A DNA stretch of 64,000 nucleotides, from positions 53,393 through 117,392 of the forward strand of contig DAIQNR010000008.1 in NCBI GenBank assembly GCA_036788295.1. The letters are read 5' to 3'. Below are positions 42,753 to 51,473 of the stretch, in pieces. The DNA comes from JAHQVK01 sp036788295. GTDB lineage: Bacteria > Myxococcota > Kuafuiibacteriia > Kuafuiibacteriales > Kuafuiibacteriaceae. A model generated the notes under the pieces. The model did not search any database, was not told the DNA's origin, and worked only from the letters and a program-made list of their open reading frames with translations. How positions within the stretch are numbered: position 1 is the stretch's first letter; each line of letters opens with the position of its first letter. The position numbers were made by a program, and so were the translations under genes.

Positions 42753-45158
42753 GTGGATATGGACTTGATGATGTGCAGAGGTGGGCCGGTAGCGCGGGGG
42801 GGTGCGGGGGCGAGCTTCGCTCTGTTGCTCGCCGCCCAAGCCGGGTGTGGCCCGTCCGAGGGCTCGGTCCTGCTTCGGTTCCCGAACCAGGTGGCGAGGA
42901 CGTCGCTGGCGCGCCTTCAAGTCGAGGTCTTCGATACCGCCTCGGGGCTCGCGAGCGACCGGGATCGCCGCTGCGAGGATCTGCTCGGGACCGCCGCGGC
43001 CGGGGTCTCGACCCTCGGGGTCAGCCAGCGGGCCTTGTTTGCATGCGAGCCCGATGCGTCCGGCCGGTGCCCCGTCGGCTGGTTCGAGCGCATCTCACCT
43101 CTGACCATCGCCCGCGGTCGAAGCATGATCTATGTTCGAGGGTTCGCGGACCTGGATCCGGACGCGACCGCCTTCCTCGAGGGCTGCACGGCCCGCTTCG
43201 ACGGGACCGGGGGCGGTGACGGGGCCGAAGACGTTGAGCTGCCCCTTTCGGTGGTGTTGCCGAGCAGCGCCCGCTTGGTCTTGGTGGGGAGCAACCGCAG
43301 GGTCGGAAGGCCCGGGGAGGCGGTGAGCACGGCGCTCACCGTCCGGGTCGAGGCCGACGAGCCTCGTTTCGGGAGGGTGACCTACCCGATCCCCGGGGTC
43401 GAGGTCCGGTTCGAGGCCACCGGCGGGGCGCAGATCGCCGGAACGGGGGTATCGGCCACGGTGGTGACCGGCCTCGACGGTGGGGCGTCGGTCGACGCCG
43501 AGATGCCGAGCCAGCCCGGCCGGTCGGTGGTGCTAGCGCAGGCCCAGGCGCTCGGCTCGGAGGACCCAGCGAGGGCAGAGGTCCGCTTCACGCTCAGCGC
43601 CGTGTCCCCTCCCCAGATGTCCGGGCGGTCGTTTCGGCTGGCCGACATCGGTCGCCCGGTGGGCCTCATCATGGCCCCCCTTCGGCCGGGCGCCCCCCTG
43701 AGCCTGGCCGTGCTCGGCTGCGACGGCGAAAACGAGGCCAGCTGCGCCCCCGGCGTGGCCGCGAGGCCCCCGTTCGGGCGAGCGAGGCTGGCGGTGCTCG
43801 ACCAGCTGGACCCTCCGGTGAGGGTAGAAGACGTGCCGATCGATCTCGGCATCCTCCCCGCGGGGATCGCCGCGCGGGGACAGCAGCTCGTGATGGTCGC
43901 GAGCCGCCGGGAGGCTTGCCAGACGCGGGTGTGCGATGCTCCGGAGACCTGCCCGTGCTGGACCCAGCAATCGGGCACGCCTTGCCCGTGCGAAGGCTCG
44001 GAAATGCTCGTGCTCGAACGGGAGGCGGACCGGATCGCGGTCGTCGCCCGGCGGACCCTGACTGCGTCGAACGCGGTCGCCCTCACCGTGTACGACGAGG
44101 GCATCGCCATCGCCGGGCAAGGGAGGGCCCGAAACGAGCGACCCTGCTCGACGGTCAGCCAGTGCCTGCCGTCCGACCTGTCCGATCCAGACATCCTCAT
44201 GAACCCGCAGAACTGGGGATGCCCGCCTGCGGAGGCCTGCCAGACGTCCGCGCTCGATGTGTCGGGGAGGGTTGGGGTCTGCGCTGCGCTCGACTCGATC
44301 GTCGACATCGTCGTCGAGCTGGGCGGGCAGTTCTACAACTCGAACAACTGCCAGACGCTCACGATCTCCTGCGGAATGACGCCCGCTTCCCGTAAGTGCG
44401 AATGCGGTGGGGCTGGCCCGGCCAACCTTCGGAACCTATGCAACGCGCGGGATAGGTGCGGCTGCAGTGTTCCCTCGCGCCTTCTGGTTGGTTCTTGGAA
44501 CGGAACGGTGCGCCCGTTCTCGATCGCGTCCGGGCGCATGTCGGCGACCCTGGCAAACGATGGGTTCGTGGTGGGTTCCCAGGCCGGGCTCGAGCGGTAC
44601 CCGTCCGGGTCGGGCCGACAGCAGGATCGCCCCTTGGTCAACCTGCCCGTCGAGCGGGTGTTGCTGAGCAACTTCGACCCAGGCGAAGAGCAGAGGCTCG
44701 GTGGGGCTCGAGTGGACGACACCGCATGGACCGCGCCCGGCGCGTGCACCCGCGGCGTCAACTACGAAGAGCAATGCCCCATCGCCGCCGAGCTCGTCGA
44801 GGCCCAGGGATGCTTCGGGCTGCTGCTCAGCGACGCGATCGGCGAGCTGTCCCCCCGACGCGGCGGCGCCCGGTGCCGGCGGACGGAGCTCCCCGCGCGG
44901 CCGATCGATCTGTGCGCGGGCGACTTCGACGGCGATGGGTCGGCCGACATCGCTCTCACCGCTCGGGACGAGGTCGGGGTTCGGTTGTACCTCGGGGATG
45001 GCCTTGGCGGGCTGCTCGAGCCGCCGGTCGAAGTCCCTCTGCCCCCCGGCGCCGGTCCGGGTTGGCTCGCGTGCGGGGACGTGGATGGCGACGGCCGGGA
45101 CGAGATCGTGGTGGCCAGCCCCGACGGCACCATCAGCCTGCTTCGGAGCCTCCCGTGA
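42753..45158 (+). CDS. Large Cys-rich FG-GAP-like lipoprotein
   Basis: An 801-residue predicted lipoprotein (signal FALLLAAQAGC; Cys near residue 32). It has an Ig-like beta segment (VTYPIPGVEVRFEATGGAQI, then GTGVSATVVTGLDGG, Big/invasin-like). Several Cys clusters follow (CDAPETCPCWTQQ, PCPCEG, CKCECGG-type, CGCSVPSR). FG-GAP calcium loops FDGDGSADIALT and DVDGDGRDEIVVA lie near the end. The start is GTG 42753; ATG 42759 is equivalent. It overlaps the SPOR gene by 4 bases (GTGA). Likely a companion of the 40484 product on the surface. Confidence 0.8.
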   Translation: MDMDLMMCRGGPVARGGAGASFALLLAAQAGCGPSEGSVLLRFPNQVARTSLARLQVEVFDTASGLASDRDRRCEDLLGTAAAGVSTLGVSQRALFACEPDASGRCPVGWFERISPLTIARGRSMIYVRGFADLDPDATAFLEGCTARFDGTGGGDGAEDVELPLSVVLPSSARLVLVGSNRRVGRPGEAVSTALTVRVEADEPRFGRVTYPIPGVEVRFEATGGAQIAGTGVSATVVTGLDGGASVDAEMPSQPGRSVVLAQAQALGSEDPARAEVRFTLSAVSPPQMSGRSFRLADIGRPVGLIMAPLRPGAPLSLAVLGCDGENEASCAPGVAARPPFGRARLAVLDQLDPPVRVEDVPIDLGILPAGIAARGQQLVMVASRREACQTRVCDAPETCPCWTQQSGTPCPCEGSEMLVLEREADRIAVVARRTLTASNAVALTVYDEGIAIAGQGRARNERPCSTVSQCLPSDLSDPDILMNPQNWGCPPAEACQTSALDVSGRVGVCAALDSIVDIVVELGGQFYNSNNCQTLTISCGMTPASRKCECGGAGPANLRNLCNARDRCGCSVPSRLLVGSWNGTVRPFSIASGRMSATLANDGFVVGSQAGLERYPSGSGRQQDRPLVNLPVERVLLSNFDPGEEQRLGGARVDDTAWTAPGACTRGVNYEEQCPIAAELVEAQGCFGLLLSDAIGELSPRRGGARCRRTELPARPIDLCAGDFDGDGSADIALTARDEVGVRLYLGDGLGGLLEPPVEVPLPPGAGPGWLACGDVDGDGRDEIVVASPDGTISLLRSLP

Positions 45159-45715
45159 AGAGACGGGCCCCACCCCCAGTGTCGATGTCCCGCCGGGCCG
45201 CTTTCGCGCTCACGGCCGCTGCTCCGCTCGGCTGGGTGGCGGCTTTTGCGCTCGGCCGATGGACGGTTTCGGCGCCAGCGGCGGCAACGGAAGCCTTATG
45301 GCCCAGCGACCGGGCGCAGCGATGCCAGCCGGAGCGGGTCGGCGCCGTGTCCACGTCGTCGCGTCCCGTTTTGGGCTCGATGAAGCCGGACGAGCTCGAA
45401 TCGACGCTGGAAGTCCAGACGGCGACGAAGGCGTCCGTGGCGCCTCCTTCGTACGAGAAGACCTCGCCTCGCTCCGGGTACGGGGTGCAGGTCGCCGCCT
45501 TCGAGACCGAGGAGGAAGCGGAGGCGTTTCTCATCGCGCACCACGAAGCGCTCGAGTCGCTCGGGCCGCTGTTCGTCGTCTCTTCGTCGGTGGAGGGGGC
45601 GAAGTGGTTCCGGGTGAGAGTCGGGGTCTATCCCAGCGTCGCGGCGGCGCGCCGGGCCCGGGAGCGGCTTTTGGCCCCGCTCGACGAGGGGGCGATGGCG
45701 GTACGCCACCGATGA
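45155..45715 (+). CDS. SPOR-domain protein with N-terminal membrane anchor
   Basis: A 186-residue protein with a single N-terminal hydrophobic segment (AFALTAAAPLGWVAAFALG), a short spacer and a C-terminal SPOR domain (YGVQVAAFETEEEAEAFL, then KWFRVRVGVYPSVAAARRA). SPOR domains bind denuded septal peptidoglycan, so this protein may place the surrounding envelope proteins at division or growth sites. It starts with GTG overlapping the upstream stop, and its own stop overlaps the next ATG. Confidence 0.88.
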   Translation: MKRRAPPPVSMSRRAAFALTAAAPLGWVAAFALGRWTVSAPAAATEALWPSDRAQRCQPERVGAVSTSSRPVLGSMKPDELESTLEVQTATKASVAPPSYEKTSPRSGYGVQVAAFETEEEAEAFLIAHHEALESLGPLFVVSSSVEGAKWFRVRVGVYPSVAAARRARERLLAPLDEGAMAVRHR

Positions 45716-46809
45716 GAGTGCTCGTGCTCGGGGGCAGGAGCGAGCCATGGCCAGGGTTCGTGGTTGGGCTCGGGGCTTCGGTCGAGGAGACGGATGTCAC
45801 CTCGATGCGGGCGGTGCGGTCGGTCGTTCAGGCCCAGCGGCCGGACGCGGTGGTGTTCGCCGGCTGGAGGGACGAGCTCGCCGCGGAGCGTTCGCCCAAC
45901 GAGGCGTTTCGCCAGGTGGCGGAGGCGTCGATCGCCGTAGCGGCGGCTGCGCTCGAGTTCGGAGCGCGGGCGGTCCTGATCGGTCACCCGGCGGTGTTCG
46001 GGGGGAGGGGCGGTCCGTGGTGCGAGAGCGACGAGATCGCCCCTTCAAAGGCGCTCGGCGAGGCGTTTCGCCAGGCTGAGAAGTTCATCGTCCGGGCCGC
46101 CGGCGAGCGGGCGCTGGTCGTACGGGCGGGCCCGGTCTTCGATGCCCACGCTTCGTGGGATGACGCCCAGCCGGTGCACCAGCGGCTCTCGAGCCCGGTC
46201 GCCGCCGAACCGCTCGGAGCCGTGCTTCGCCGGCTGCTCGAAGCCGAGGTGCGGGGGATCGTGCACGTGGGGGGCCCCGCCATGGATGAGGCGAGGTTCT
46301 GGGAAGAGGCGGCCCAGCGTCTTCGGCGGCCGGCTCCGCCGACGCTCGAGCTCGAGCCCGGGGGCGATAGGTCACGGGCGCTCGTGTCGGTCCGCCTCGC
46401 GCAGCTGGGCATCGGCCCCCTGCCGTGCCCGCTCGACGGCATCGCCGGGGCTCCCCCGCCCGAGGACCGCGATGCCCCGCTCGACGAGCACCGCGTACCC
46501 GAGCCCGAGCAGGTCTGGCAGGGGCCGGGCGGGGGCCGGTGGGCGATCGGTCCGGGGGTGCACCGCTCGGTCCTCGACCCCGGGCAGGACCACCGCTTCG
46601 GTCCAGCGGACCGCGTCCTCGTGGTGCTGTCGGGAAAAGTCGTGGTCGAGTTCGGCCGGCGCTCCCCGCAGCTCGAAGAAGAGCCGCAGCTCGAAGAAGA
46701 GCAGGACCGCTTGCTGAAGTCCGGGCAGCGCATCGAGGTCGGCAGCGGCGTCCGAATGATCGCGGTCCAGCGGTCCGAACTGCTCGTGCTCGGGGACGGC
46801 CCGACGTGA
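45712..46809 (+). CDS. Degenerate RmlD-like SDR fused to a C-terminal cupin
   Basis: A 365-residue cytoplasmic protein. Residues 1-230 follow the extended SDR/RmlD (dTDP-4-dehydrorhamnose reductase) fold: VLVLGGRSEPW, VVFAGWRDE, HPAVFGG and VVRAGPVFD. The catalytic Tyr of the usual YGxSK is absent (APSKALGE) and the nucleotide loop lacks GxxGQLG. Residues about 275-350 form a small cupin-like beta barrel (VHRSVLDPGQDHRFGPADR, then VLVVLSGKVVVEF). A 6-residue duplication (PQLEEE twice) sits inside it. Probably a binding protein, not an active reductase. ATGA and GTGA overlaps couple it to both neighbours. Confidence 0.72.
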   Translation: MRVLVLGGRSEPWPGFVVGLGASVEETDVTSMRAVRSVVQAQRPDAVVFAGWRDELAAERSPNEAFRQVAEASIAVAAAALEFGARAVLIGHPAVFGGRGGPWCESDEIAPSKALGEAFRQAEKFIVRAAGERALVVRAGPVFDAHASWDDAQPVHQRLSSPVAAEPLGAVLRRLLEAEVRGIVHVGGPAMDEARFWEEAAQRLRRPAPPTLELEPGGDRSRALVSVRLAQLGIGPLPCPLDGIAGAPPPEDRDAPLDEHRVPEPEQVWQGPGGGRWAIGPGVHRSVLDPGQDHRFGPADRVLVVLSGKVVVEFGRRSPQLEEEPQLEEEQDRLLKSGQRIEVGSGVRMIAVQRSELLVLGDGPT

Positions 46810-47669
46810 CCTGGGTCTTCGCTGCGCTCCTGGCCAGCGCGGCGTTCGACGTAGCGTGGGAGGCGCCCGAGGGCTGCCCGCCTGCATCCCAGCTGCGAGC
46901 GCGGATCGGGGAGCTCTCGGGCGATCTGCCCGGGCCGGTCCGGCTCGGCGGTGAGGTCGCCGTCGAGGGGCCCCCGTGGCGAGCCGACATCCGGCTGTGG
47001 TCTCGGACGGGGCGCACCGAACGGACCCTCACCGGGGAAGAGTGCTCGGCGCTCGCCGAGGCGGTGGCGGTCATCGTGGCGCTGGCGCTGGCTCAGGCTC
47101 CGCGGGTCCCCCTGGCTCCGAGCCCGAGGCTCACGACCGAGGACGAAGCCGCGCCGTGGCAATGGACGGTCGAGGTCGCGGCCGTGGGCGGAGTCGGTCA
47201 GCTCCCCGGCGGGCTCGCCGGCGGAGGGGCGGCGCGGGCCGCGGTCTCTCGAGCCGGGCTGCGCTTCGGCCTGGGACTGACCGGCTTTTTGCCCCGCGGA
47301 CTGGGCGAGCCCGATGAGCTGATCTGGACCGGGCTGTGGACCGGCGAGCTGAGGGCGGGCTACCTCGCGGCCTCGCTCGGTTCGTTGGACCTCCACCCCG
47401 AGGTCCTGGTCGAGCTCGGGCGCTTCGAGGCCCGAGGGCTCGAAGGGCGGCTCGAGTCGGCCTCTTCGCGGTCGGCGCTCGCGCTCGCGGCCGGGCTGTC
47501 GCTCGCGCTGTCGGTCCCCATCGCCGACCCTCTGTGGCTCATCGTGCGACCGGAAGTGCTCGCGGCGCTGGCTCGGCCCGCGGTCGCGCTCGCCGGCGAA
47601 ATGCCGCTGTTTCGGGTCGAGCCATGGTCCTTTCGGCTCGGCCTCGGCGTGGAGTTTCGGTTCCGTTGA
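46806..47669 (+). CDS. Predicted outer-membrane barrel protein
   Basis: A 287-residue protein with a short signal (WVFAALLASAAFDVAWEAP). A small N-terminal domain has one Cys pair. The C-terminal half has alternating hydrophobic strands (GLRFGLGLTGFLPRGL, ELRAGYLAASLGSLDL, LWLIVRPEVLAAL). The protein ends in aromatic FRLGLGVEFRFR, which fits an outer-membrane beta-barrel terminus. The GTG start overlaps the cupin-fusion stop. Function not recognised. Confidence 0.7.
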   Translation: MTWVFAALLASAAFDVAWEAPEGCPPASQLRARIGELSGDLPGPVRLGGEVAVEGPPWRADIRLWSRTGRTERTLTGEECSALAEAVAVIVALALAQAPRVPLAPSPRLTTEDEAAPWQWTVEVAAVGGVGQLPGGLAGGGAARAAVSRAGLRFGLGLTGFLPRGLGEPDELIWTGLWTGELRAGYLAASLGSLDLHPEVLVELGRFEARGLEGRLESASSRSALALAAGLSLALSVPIADPLWLIVRPEVLAALARPAVALAGEMPLFRVEPWSFRLGLGVEFRFR

Positions 47670-47731
47670 TCGAACCCGAGGTCCACTTTTCCCGACGGAG
47701 TCGGGAAGGCCCGGGCACCCACCGAGGACTG

Positions 47732-48286
47732 ATGCCTACTCCGGGAGGGGAGCGCGACGACGCCGCCCCGGCTCGGCTGGACTTCGAGGCCCTGTATGAA
47801 GCGCACTTCCACTATGTATGGCGGTCTCTTCGCCGGCTCGGGGTGCCGGCTGGGCTGCTCGAGGACGCGACCCAGGACACGTTCCTGGTCGTGCATCGCC
47901 GACTCGACGACTTCGAGGGCCGCTCGTCGGTGCGGACGTGGCTGTTCGCGATCGCGATCCTCGTCGCTCGGTCCCATCGCCGTCGCCTGGCCAGGAAAGG
48001 CCGAACCGAGCCGCTCGTCGGGGAGGTCCCGAGCCCGCTGGCCGGGCCGGTCGAGCTGGTGGAGAAGCGGCGCGCGGCGGAGTTCCTCGATGAATTCCTG
48101 GCTACCCTCGACGACGACCGGCGGGCCGTCTTCGTGCTGGCGGAGCTCGAACAGATGACGGCCCCCGAGATCCAGGACGCCCTCGGCGTGAAGCTGAACA
48201 CCGTCTACTCACGGCTCCGATCGGCGAGGCAGGCCTTCGAAGCGGCGGTGGCTCGCCACCAAGCCCGTGAACGGAGCCGAACATGA
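47732..48286 (+). CDS. ECF-family RNA polymerase sigma factor
   Basis: A 184-residue sigma-70 family protein. Region 2 is FEALYEAHFHYVWRSLRRLG, leading to LLEDATQDTFLVVHRR and VRTWLFAIA. Region 4 has VFVLAELEQMTAPEIQDALG followed by KLNTVYSRLRSAR, the helix-turn-helix that reads the -35 element. ATG 47732 is the natural start 62 bases after the barrel gene. The next gene overlaps by 4 bases and carries a membrane helix, the usual position for an anti-sigma factor. It may regulate the envelope operon in which it lies. Confidence 0.93.
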   Translation: MPTPGGERDDAAPARLDFEALYEAHFHYVWRSLRRLGVPAGLLEDATQDTFLVVHRRLDDFEGRSSVRTWLFAIAILVARSHRRRLARKGRTEPLVGEVPSPLAGPVELVEKRRAAEFLDEFLATLDDDRRAVFVLAELEQMTAPEIQDALGVKLNTVYSRLRSARQAFEAAVARHQARERSRT

Positions 48287-49038
48287 CCCCGTTGTCCCTC
48301 GCCGCGCAGCGGTGCCTCGACGCCGCCATGGACGGGCATGGGCCGCCTCCGGGGGCCCGGGCGGCGGTCCGAGCCCGCCTGCTCGCCGGTGGCCCGGCGT
48401 CGTTGGTCGCGGAGGAGGTGGGCCGGTCGCTCGATGGGGCAGGATCCAGAGCTGGCCCCTCAGGCCCGGCATCGGGGGTGGTCGCGGCTCTGGCCGGGGC
48501 GCTGGTCGGGGCGGCGGTAGGGACATCGGTGGCAACGACGGTCCCGGCAACGCCGCCTCGCTTGGTCTCGCCGGCGCCGTGGGTCGCGCCCCGCTCGCCC
48601 ACCTTCACGGAGCACCGGTTCGCAAAGCCCGACGTCGCGCCTCAAAAACCCCGTGGGGAGCGGGCCCCGGCCCATCCCGTCGGGCCGAAGCCCCTCTCGG
48701 AGCCAGGGCCGAAGATCGAACCCGCGCCCTCTCCGGCCCCAGAGGCCCAAAAGCCCTCCTCCAGCCTGGCCGAAGAGGCCCGGCTCCTGGCGAAGGCGAA
48801 GACCTCGCTTCGGGACGGTGACTTCGCGGGCGCGCTCGCGCTCGCCGATGCGCACGCCGAGCGTTTTCCCGAAGGCCTGCTCTTGGAAGAGCGGCGGGTG
48901 GCCCGAGCGACCGCGCTCTGCCGACTCGGCCGGCAGGAGGAGGGGCGGCTCGAGATCGAGCACATCCGCAAGAGCTCCCCCGGCTCGGTGGCGCTCGCCG
49001 CGCTCGCCGCGCAGTGCGGTCAGCACTCGGTGCGGTAG
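48283..49038 (+). CDS. Probable anti-sigma factor/membrane partner of the ECF sigma
   Basis: A 251-residue protein coupled to the sigma factor gene (ATGA). The N-terminal 50 residues are helical (SLAAQRCLDAAMDGHG), as in sigma-binding domains, but lack the zinc HxxxCxxC motif. A hydrophobic segment (VVAALAGALVGAAVGTSVATT) near residues 64-84 would cross the membrane. A long Pro-rich linker and a C-terminal TPR-like region (LAKAKTSLRDGDFAGALALA) would be periplasmic. Assignment as anti-sigma rests on position and layout only. Confidence 0.65.
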   Translation: MTPLSLAAQRCLDAAMDGHGPPPGARAAVRARLLAGGPASLVAEEVGRSLDGAGSRAGPSGPASGVVAALAGALVGAAVGTSVATTVPATPPRLVSPAPWVAPRSPTFTEHRFAKPDVAPQKPRGERAPAHPVGPKPLSEPGPKIEPAPSPAPEAQKPSSSLAEEARLLAKAKTSLRDGDFAGALALADAHAERFPEGLLLEERRVARATALCRLGRQEEGRLEIEHIRKSSPGSVALAALAAQCGQHSVR

Positions 49039-50684
49039 CGGACCCGAATCGAGGCGCCGGCCCGGGGGGCCCGATCCATCTCGAACCGGATGGCGGGGCC
49101 GTCCCGGTCGTACGACCAGATCGGCTCTGCCGTCACCTGGTCGGCCGACGGCACCGGGCGGCCATCCACCTCCACTTCGATGGTGTCGATGGCCCGGGGT
49201 CGCTGCGACAGGACGAAGCGGCGCTCGAAACCGAACCCGCGCCCACCGAACCGAAACAGGGCCTCGAAATCGTCCACAGCGCAGGCGGAGGACAGCACCC
49301 CGCCGGTCGCGGCTATGACGCTCGCGTAGCGGTGGGCCGGGCCGGCGAGCGGGCACGGCTCTGGCGGTGGACCGAGGATGCCGTTGACCACCCAATCCCC
49401 CGTCGCGGCGAGCGCGAGCCGAGCGGTCCAATCGGCCGGGCTGTCGCCGGACCGATCGTCGTCGAGCGCGGCGAAGATCACCACCATGGCGGCGTCGGGA
49501 CGGACCCAGCCCCCGAGCGCGGCGCGGGCGGCGGCGAGCCCGGACGGGTGCGCACCACGGCTCCCCGCGCGGGCTTGGCGACCGAACTCGGCGATCGGGT
49601 CGGCCGTGCTCGGGTCGAGCACCGGTCCGCGGAGGCTCCCCCCGCGGCGGGCGTCGGTGGTGGTCACCGCGGCCCGCCAGTCCGCCCGGACCGCGCCGAC
49701 ATGGGAGGCGAACCGCCGAAAGCCGAGGGCGAGCGAGTCCTGAAGGAGCGCGAGCTCGCAATCCGGCCGAGCGCAGCCGTCCTGCACGACGAACAGCACG
49801 TCCAGGATCGGGCCCGCTCGCTGCACGAAGCGGTCCTCCCGCTCCGGGTCGAACGACCCCGTTCCGCGGAGCTCGACCTCGCGCGGACCGACGAAGGCGT
49901 CGGTGTCGAGGAGCAGCCGCGCGGTGACCGGTCCAAGCTGGTCCGGAGCGAAACGGAGCCGAAGCGTCGCCTCCGCGCCCGCTTCGATCACGAGCGGGAA
50001 CGGGAAATGGGTGAGCGAGAACGGCCCGGCCGCCACCCGAGCGTCGGCCACGACGGAGCGGACCGCCCCCAACGGGCGGAGGCGAAGGGCCTCGGTCCGC
50101 TCGCAGCCCGGCCTCACCACGCCAAAATCGATGGCTCCCGGTTCCACCGCGAGGTCGCCGACGTCGATGGGCCCGGCCTCGAGCACTCCGAGGGCGCGGT
50201 GGGCCTCGCCGAAACGGTTCTGCGGGTCGAACTCGACCCGGACCCGGTACCGGCCGGGCGCGATCGCCTCGGGAACCTTGGCGTCGAGCGTCACCCCGTC
50301 GAGCACGCCCCGCGCCGGCACCACGCCGACCTCGGCGCCGCCGAACTCGACCGGGGCCCGACCGCCGAGCGGTCCGATGGGGATGAGGCTCGCGCGGGCG
50401 AGGGCGGGCCGGCTCGGTTCGTCCCCCAGATTCTCCACGACGAGCTCGAGCCGGAGCGCCTGTCCTCGCGGTGCAGCGCCAGGCAGCCCACGAAGCTCGG
50501 CCAGGGCCACGTTCGCCCGGCCCGACGGGTCTTCCCGGTCCTCCTCCTGAGGCTGCAGCGGCGGCCCCGGGGGCGGATCCTCGGTCGGGTCCGGCTCTTG
50601 CTCGGCCCGGGGCGGCGGCGGGGAAGGCGACTCGCCCACCACCAGGGTGGGCGACAGGTCGCCGCACCCGAAGCCCACGGCCAC
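49020..50684 (-). CDS. Lipoprotein with choice-of-anchor-D and degenerate vWA-like domains
   Basis: About 554 residues from GTG 50684. The mature part starts at Cys in VGFGCGDLSP, then a Pro/Glu-rich linker. Two beta sandwich domains follow (LRLELVVENLGDEP and the ASPM/Hydin-like LRLRFAPDQLGPV). A vWA-like domain begins DVLFVVQDGC, where the MIDAS DxSxS is lost. It ends with WSYDRDGPAIRFEM and RVRYRTEC. The hydrophobic signal seems to begin before 50684 (PAVLALVAV), yet no ATG/GTG/TTG lies close upstream; GTG 50837 would overlap the divergent exonuclease. The true start is unresolved. The stop overlaps the convergent gene by 19 bases. Confidence 0.7.
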   Translation of the reverse strand: MAVGFGCGDLSPTLVVGESPSPPPPRAEQEPDPTEDPPPGPPLQPQEEDREDPSGRANVALAELRGLPGAAPRGQALRLELVVENLGDEPSRPALARASLIPIGPLGGRAPVEFGGAEVGVVPARGVLDGVTLDAKVPEAIAPGRYRVRVEFDPQNRFGEAHRALGVLEAGPIDVGDLAVEPGAIDFGVVRPGCERTEALRLRPLGAVRSVVADARVAAGPFSLTHFPFPLVIEAGAEATLRLRFAPDQLGPVTARLLLDTDAFVGPREVELRGTGSFDPEREDRFVQRAGPILDVLFVVQDGCARPDCELALLQDSLALGFRRFASHVGAVRADWRAAVTTTDARRGGSLRGPVLDPSTADPIAEFGRQARAGSRGAHPSGLAAARAALGGWVRPDAAMVVIFAALDDDRSGDSPADWTARLALAATGDWVVNGILGPPPEPCPLAGPAHRYASVIAATGGVLSSACAVDDFEALFRFGGRGFGFERRFVLSQRPRAIDTIEVEVDGRPVPSADQVTAEPIWSYDRDGPAIRFEMDRAPRAGASIRVRYRTEC

Positions 50685-50783
50685 CAGCGCGAGAACCGCC
50701 GGCCGCGGACGAAAGCGGCGGCGACCTTCGCCGGGACCGTTCCGGCTCGCGGCCGGGCGGGCGAACCAGTAGACCTGCCGCGA

Positions 50784-51344
50784 GTGGACTACTTCTGCGT
50801 CGACGTCGAGACCTCCGGTCCGATCCCGGGTCTTCACAACCTGCTCTCCATCGGGGTCACCCACGTCCGCCGCCTCCAAGGACAGTACCAGCCTCTCGGC
50901 GACCTGTACGTCGAGCTTCAGCCCATCTTCCCCGAATTCGACGACGCGGCGATGCGGGTGAATGGGCTCGACGTGGCCCGGCTCGAGTCCGAGGGGCTCT
51001 CTCCGGAGCGAGGGCTCGCCCAGGTGATCGATTTCGTGGCCACCGAGCGGCGCTCGCTCGAGGTCCGCCCGGTCTTCGTGGCCCACAACGCCCCCTTCGA
51101 TTGGATGTTCTTCACCTACTACGTGGGTCACGTTGGGCGGGAAAACCCCTTCGGATACTCCGCTCTGGATCTCAAGGCCCTGGCCATGGGGGCGCTTCAC
51201 CTCGGTTGGGAAGAGACGTTGCTCAAGAACGTCGCCGCCCGGGTGGGGGCCGAGCACCCCGATCCGAGCCGCCTCCACCACGCCGGCGAGGACGCCCGGC
51301 AAACTGCGCGGGTGTTTTCTGCGATCATGAACCAGCGCGGGTAG
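50784..51344 (+). CDS. DnaQ-like DEDDh 3'-5' exonuclease
   Basis: A 186-residue single-domain exonuclease. The metal-binding residues are in DVETSG near the N-terminus, in NAPFDWMF near residue 114 and in HHAGEDARQTA near the end (His and Asp of the DEDDh type). This corresponds to RNase T/epsilon-subunit-like proteins that trim nucleic acid 3' ends. The start is GTG 50784 (VDYFCVDVETSG). It is divergent from the vWA-like lipoprotein. Substrate (DNA or RNA) cannot be told from motifs alone. Confidence 0.88.
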   Translation: MDYFCVDVETSGPIPGLHNLLSIGVTHVRRLQGQYQPLGDLYVELQPIFPEFDDAAMRVNGLDVARLESEGLSPERGLAQVIDFVATERRSLEVRPVFVAHNAPFDWMFFTYYVGHVGRENPFGYSALDLKALAMGALHLGWEETLLKNVAARVGAEHPDPSRLHHAGEDARQTARVFSAIMNQRG

Positions 51345-51473
51345 GAGCCGGGGCGAAACGAGGCAGCGGAGATTCGCCAGGTTGTGACCAGCCTGCACCC
51401 CTGCTATTTCACGCCCGCCTCGGGACGCCGACCCCCAATCGGGGCTCCGGTGGAAGCCGGCGCAGGAGACACG

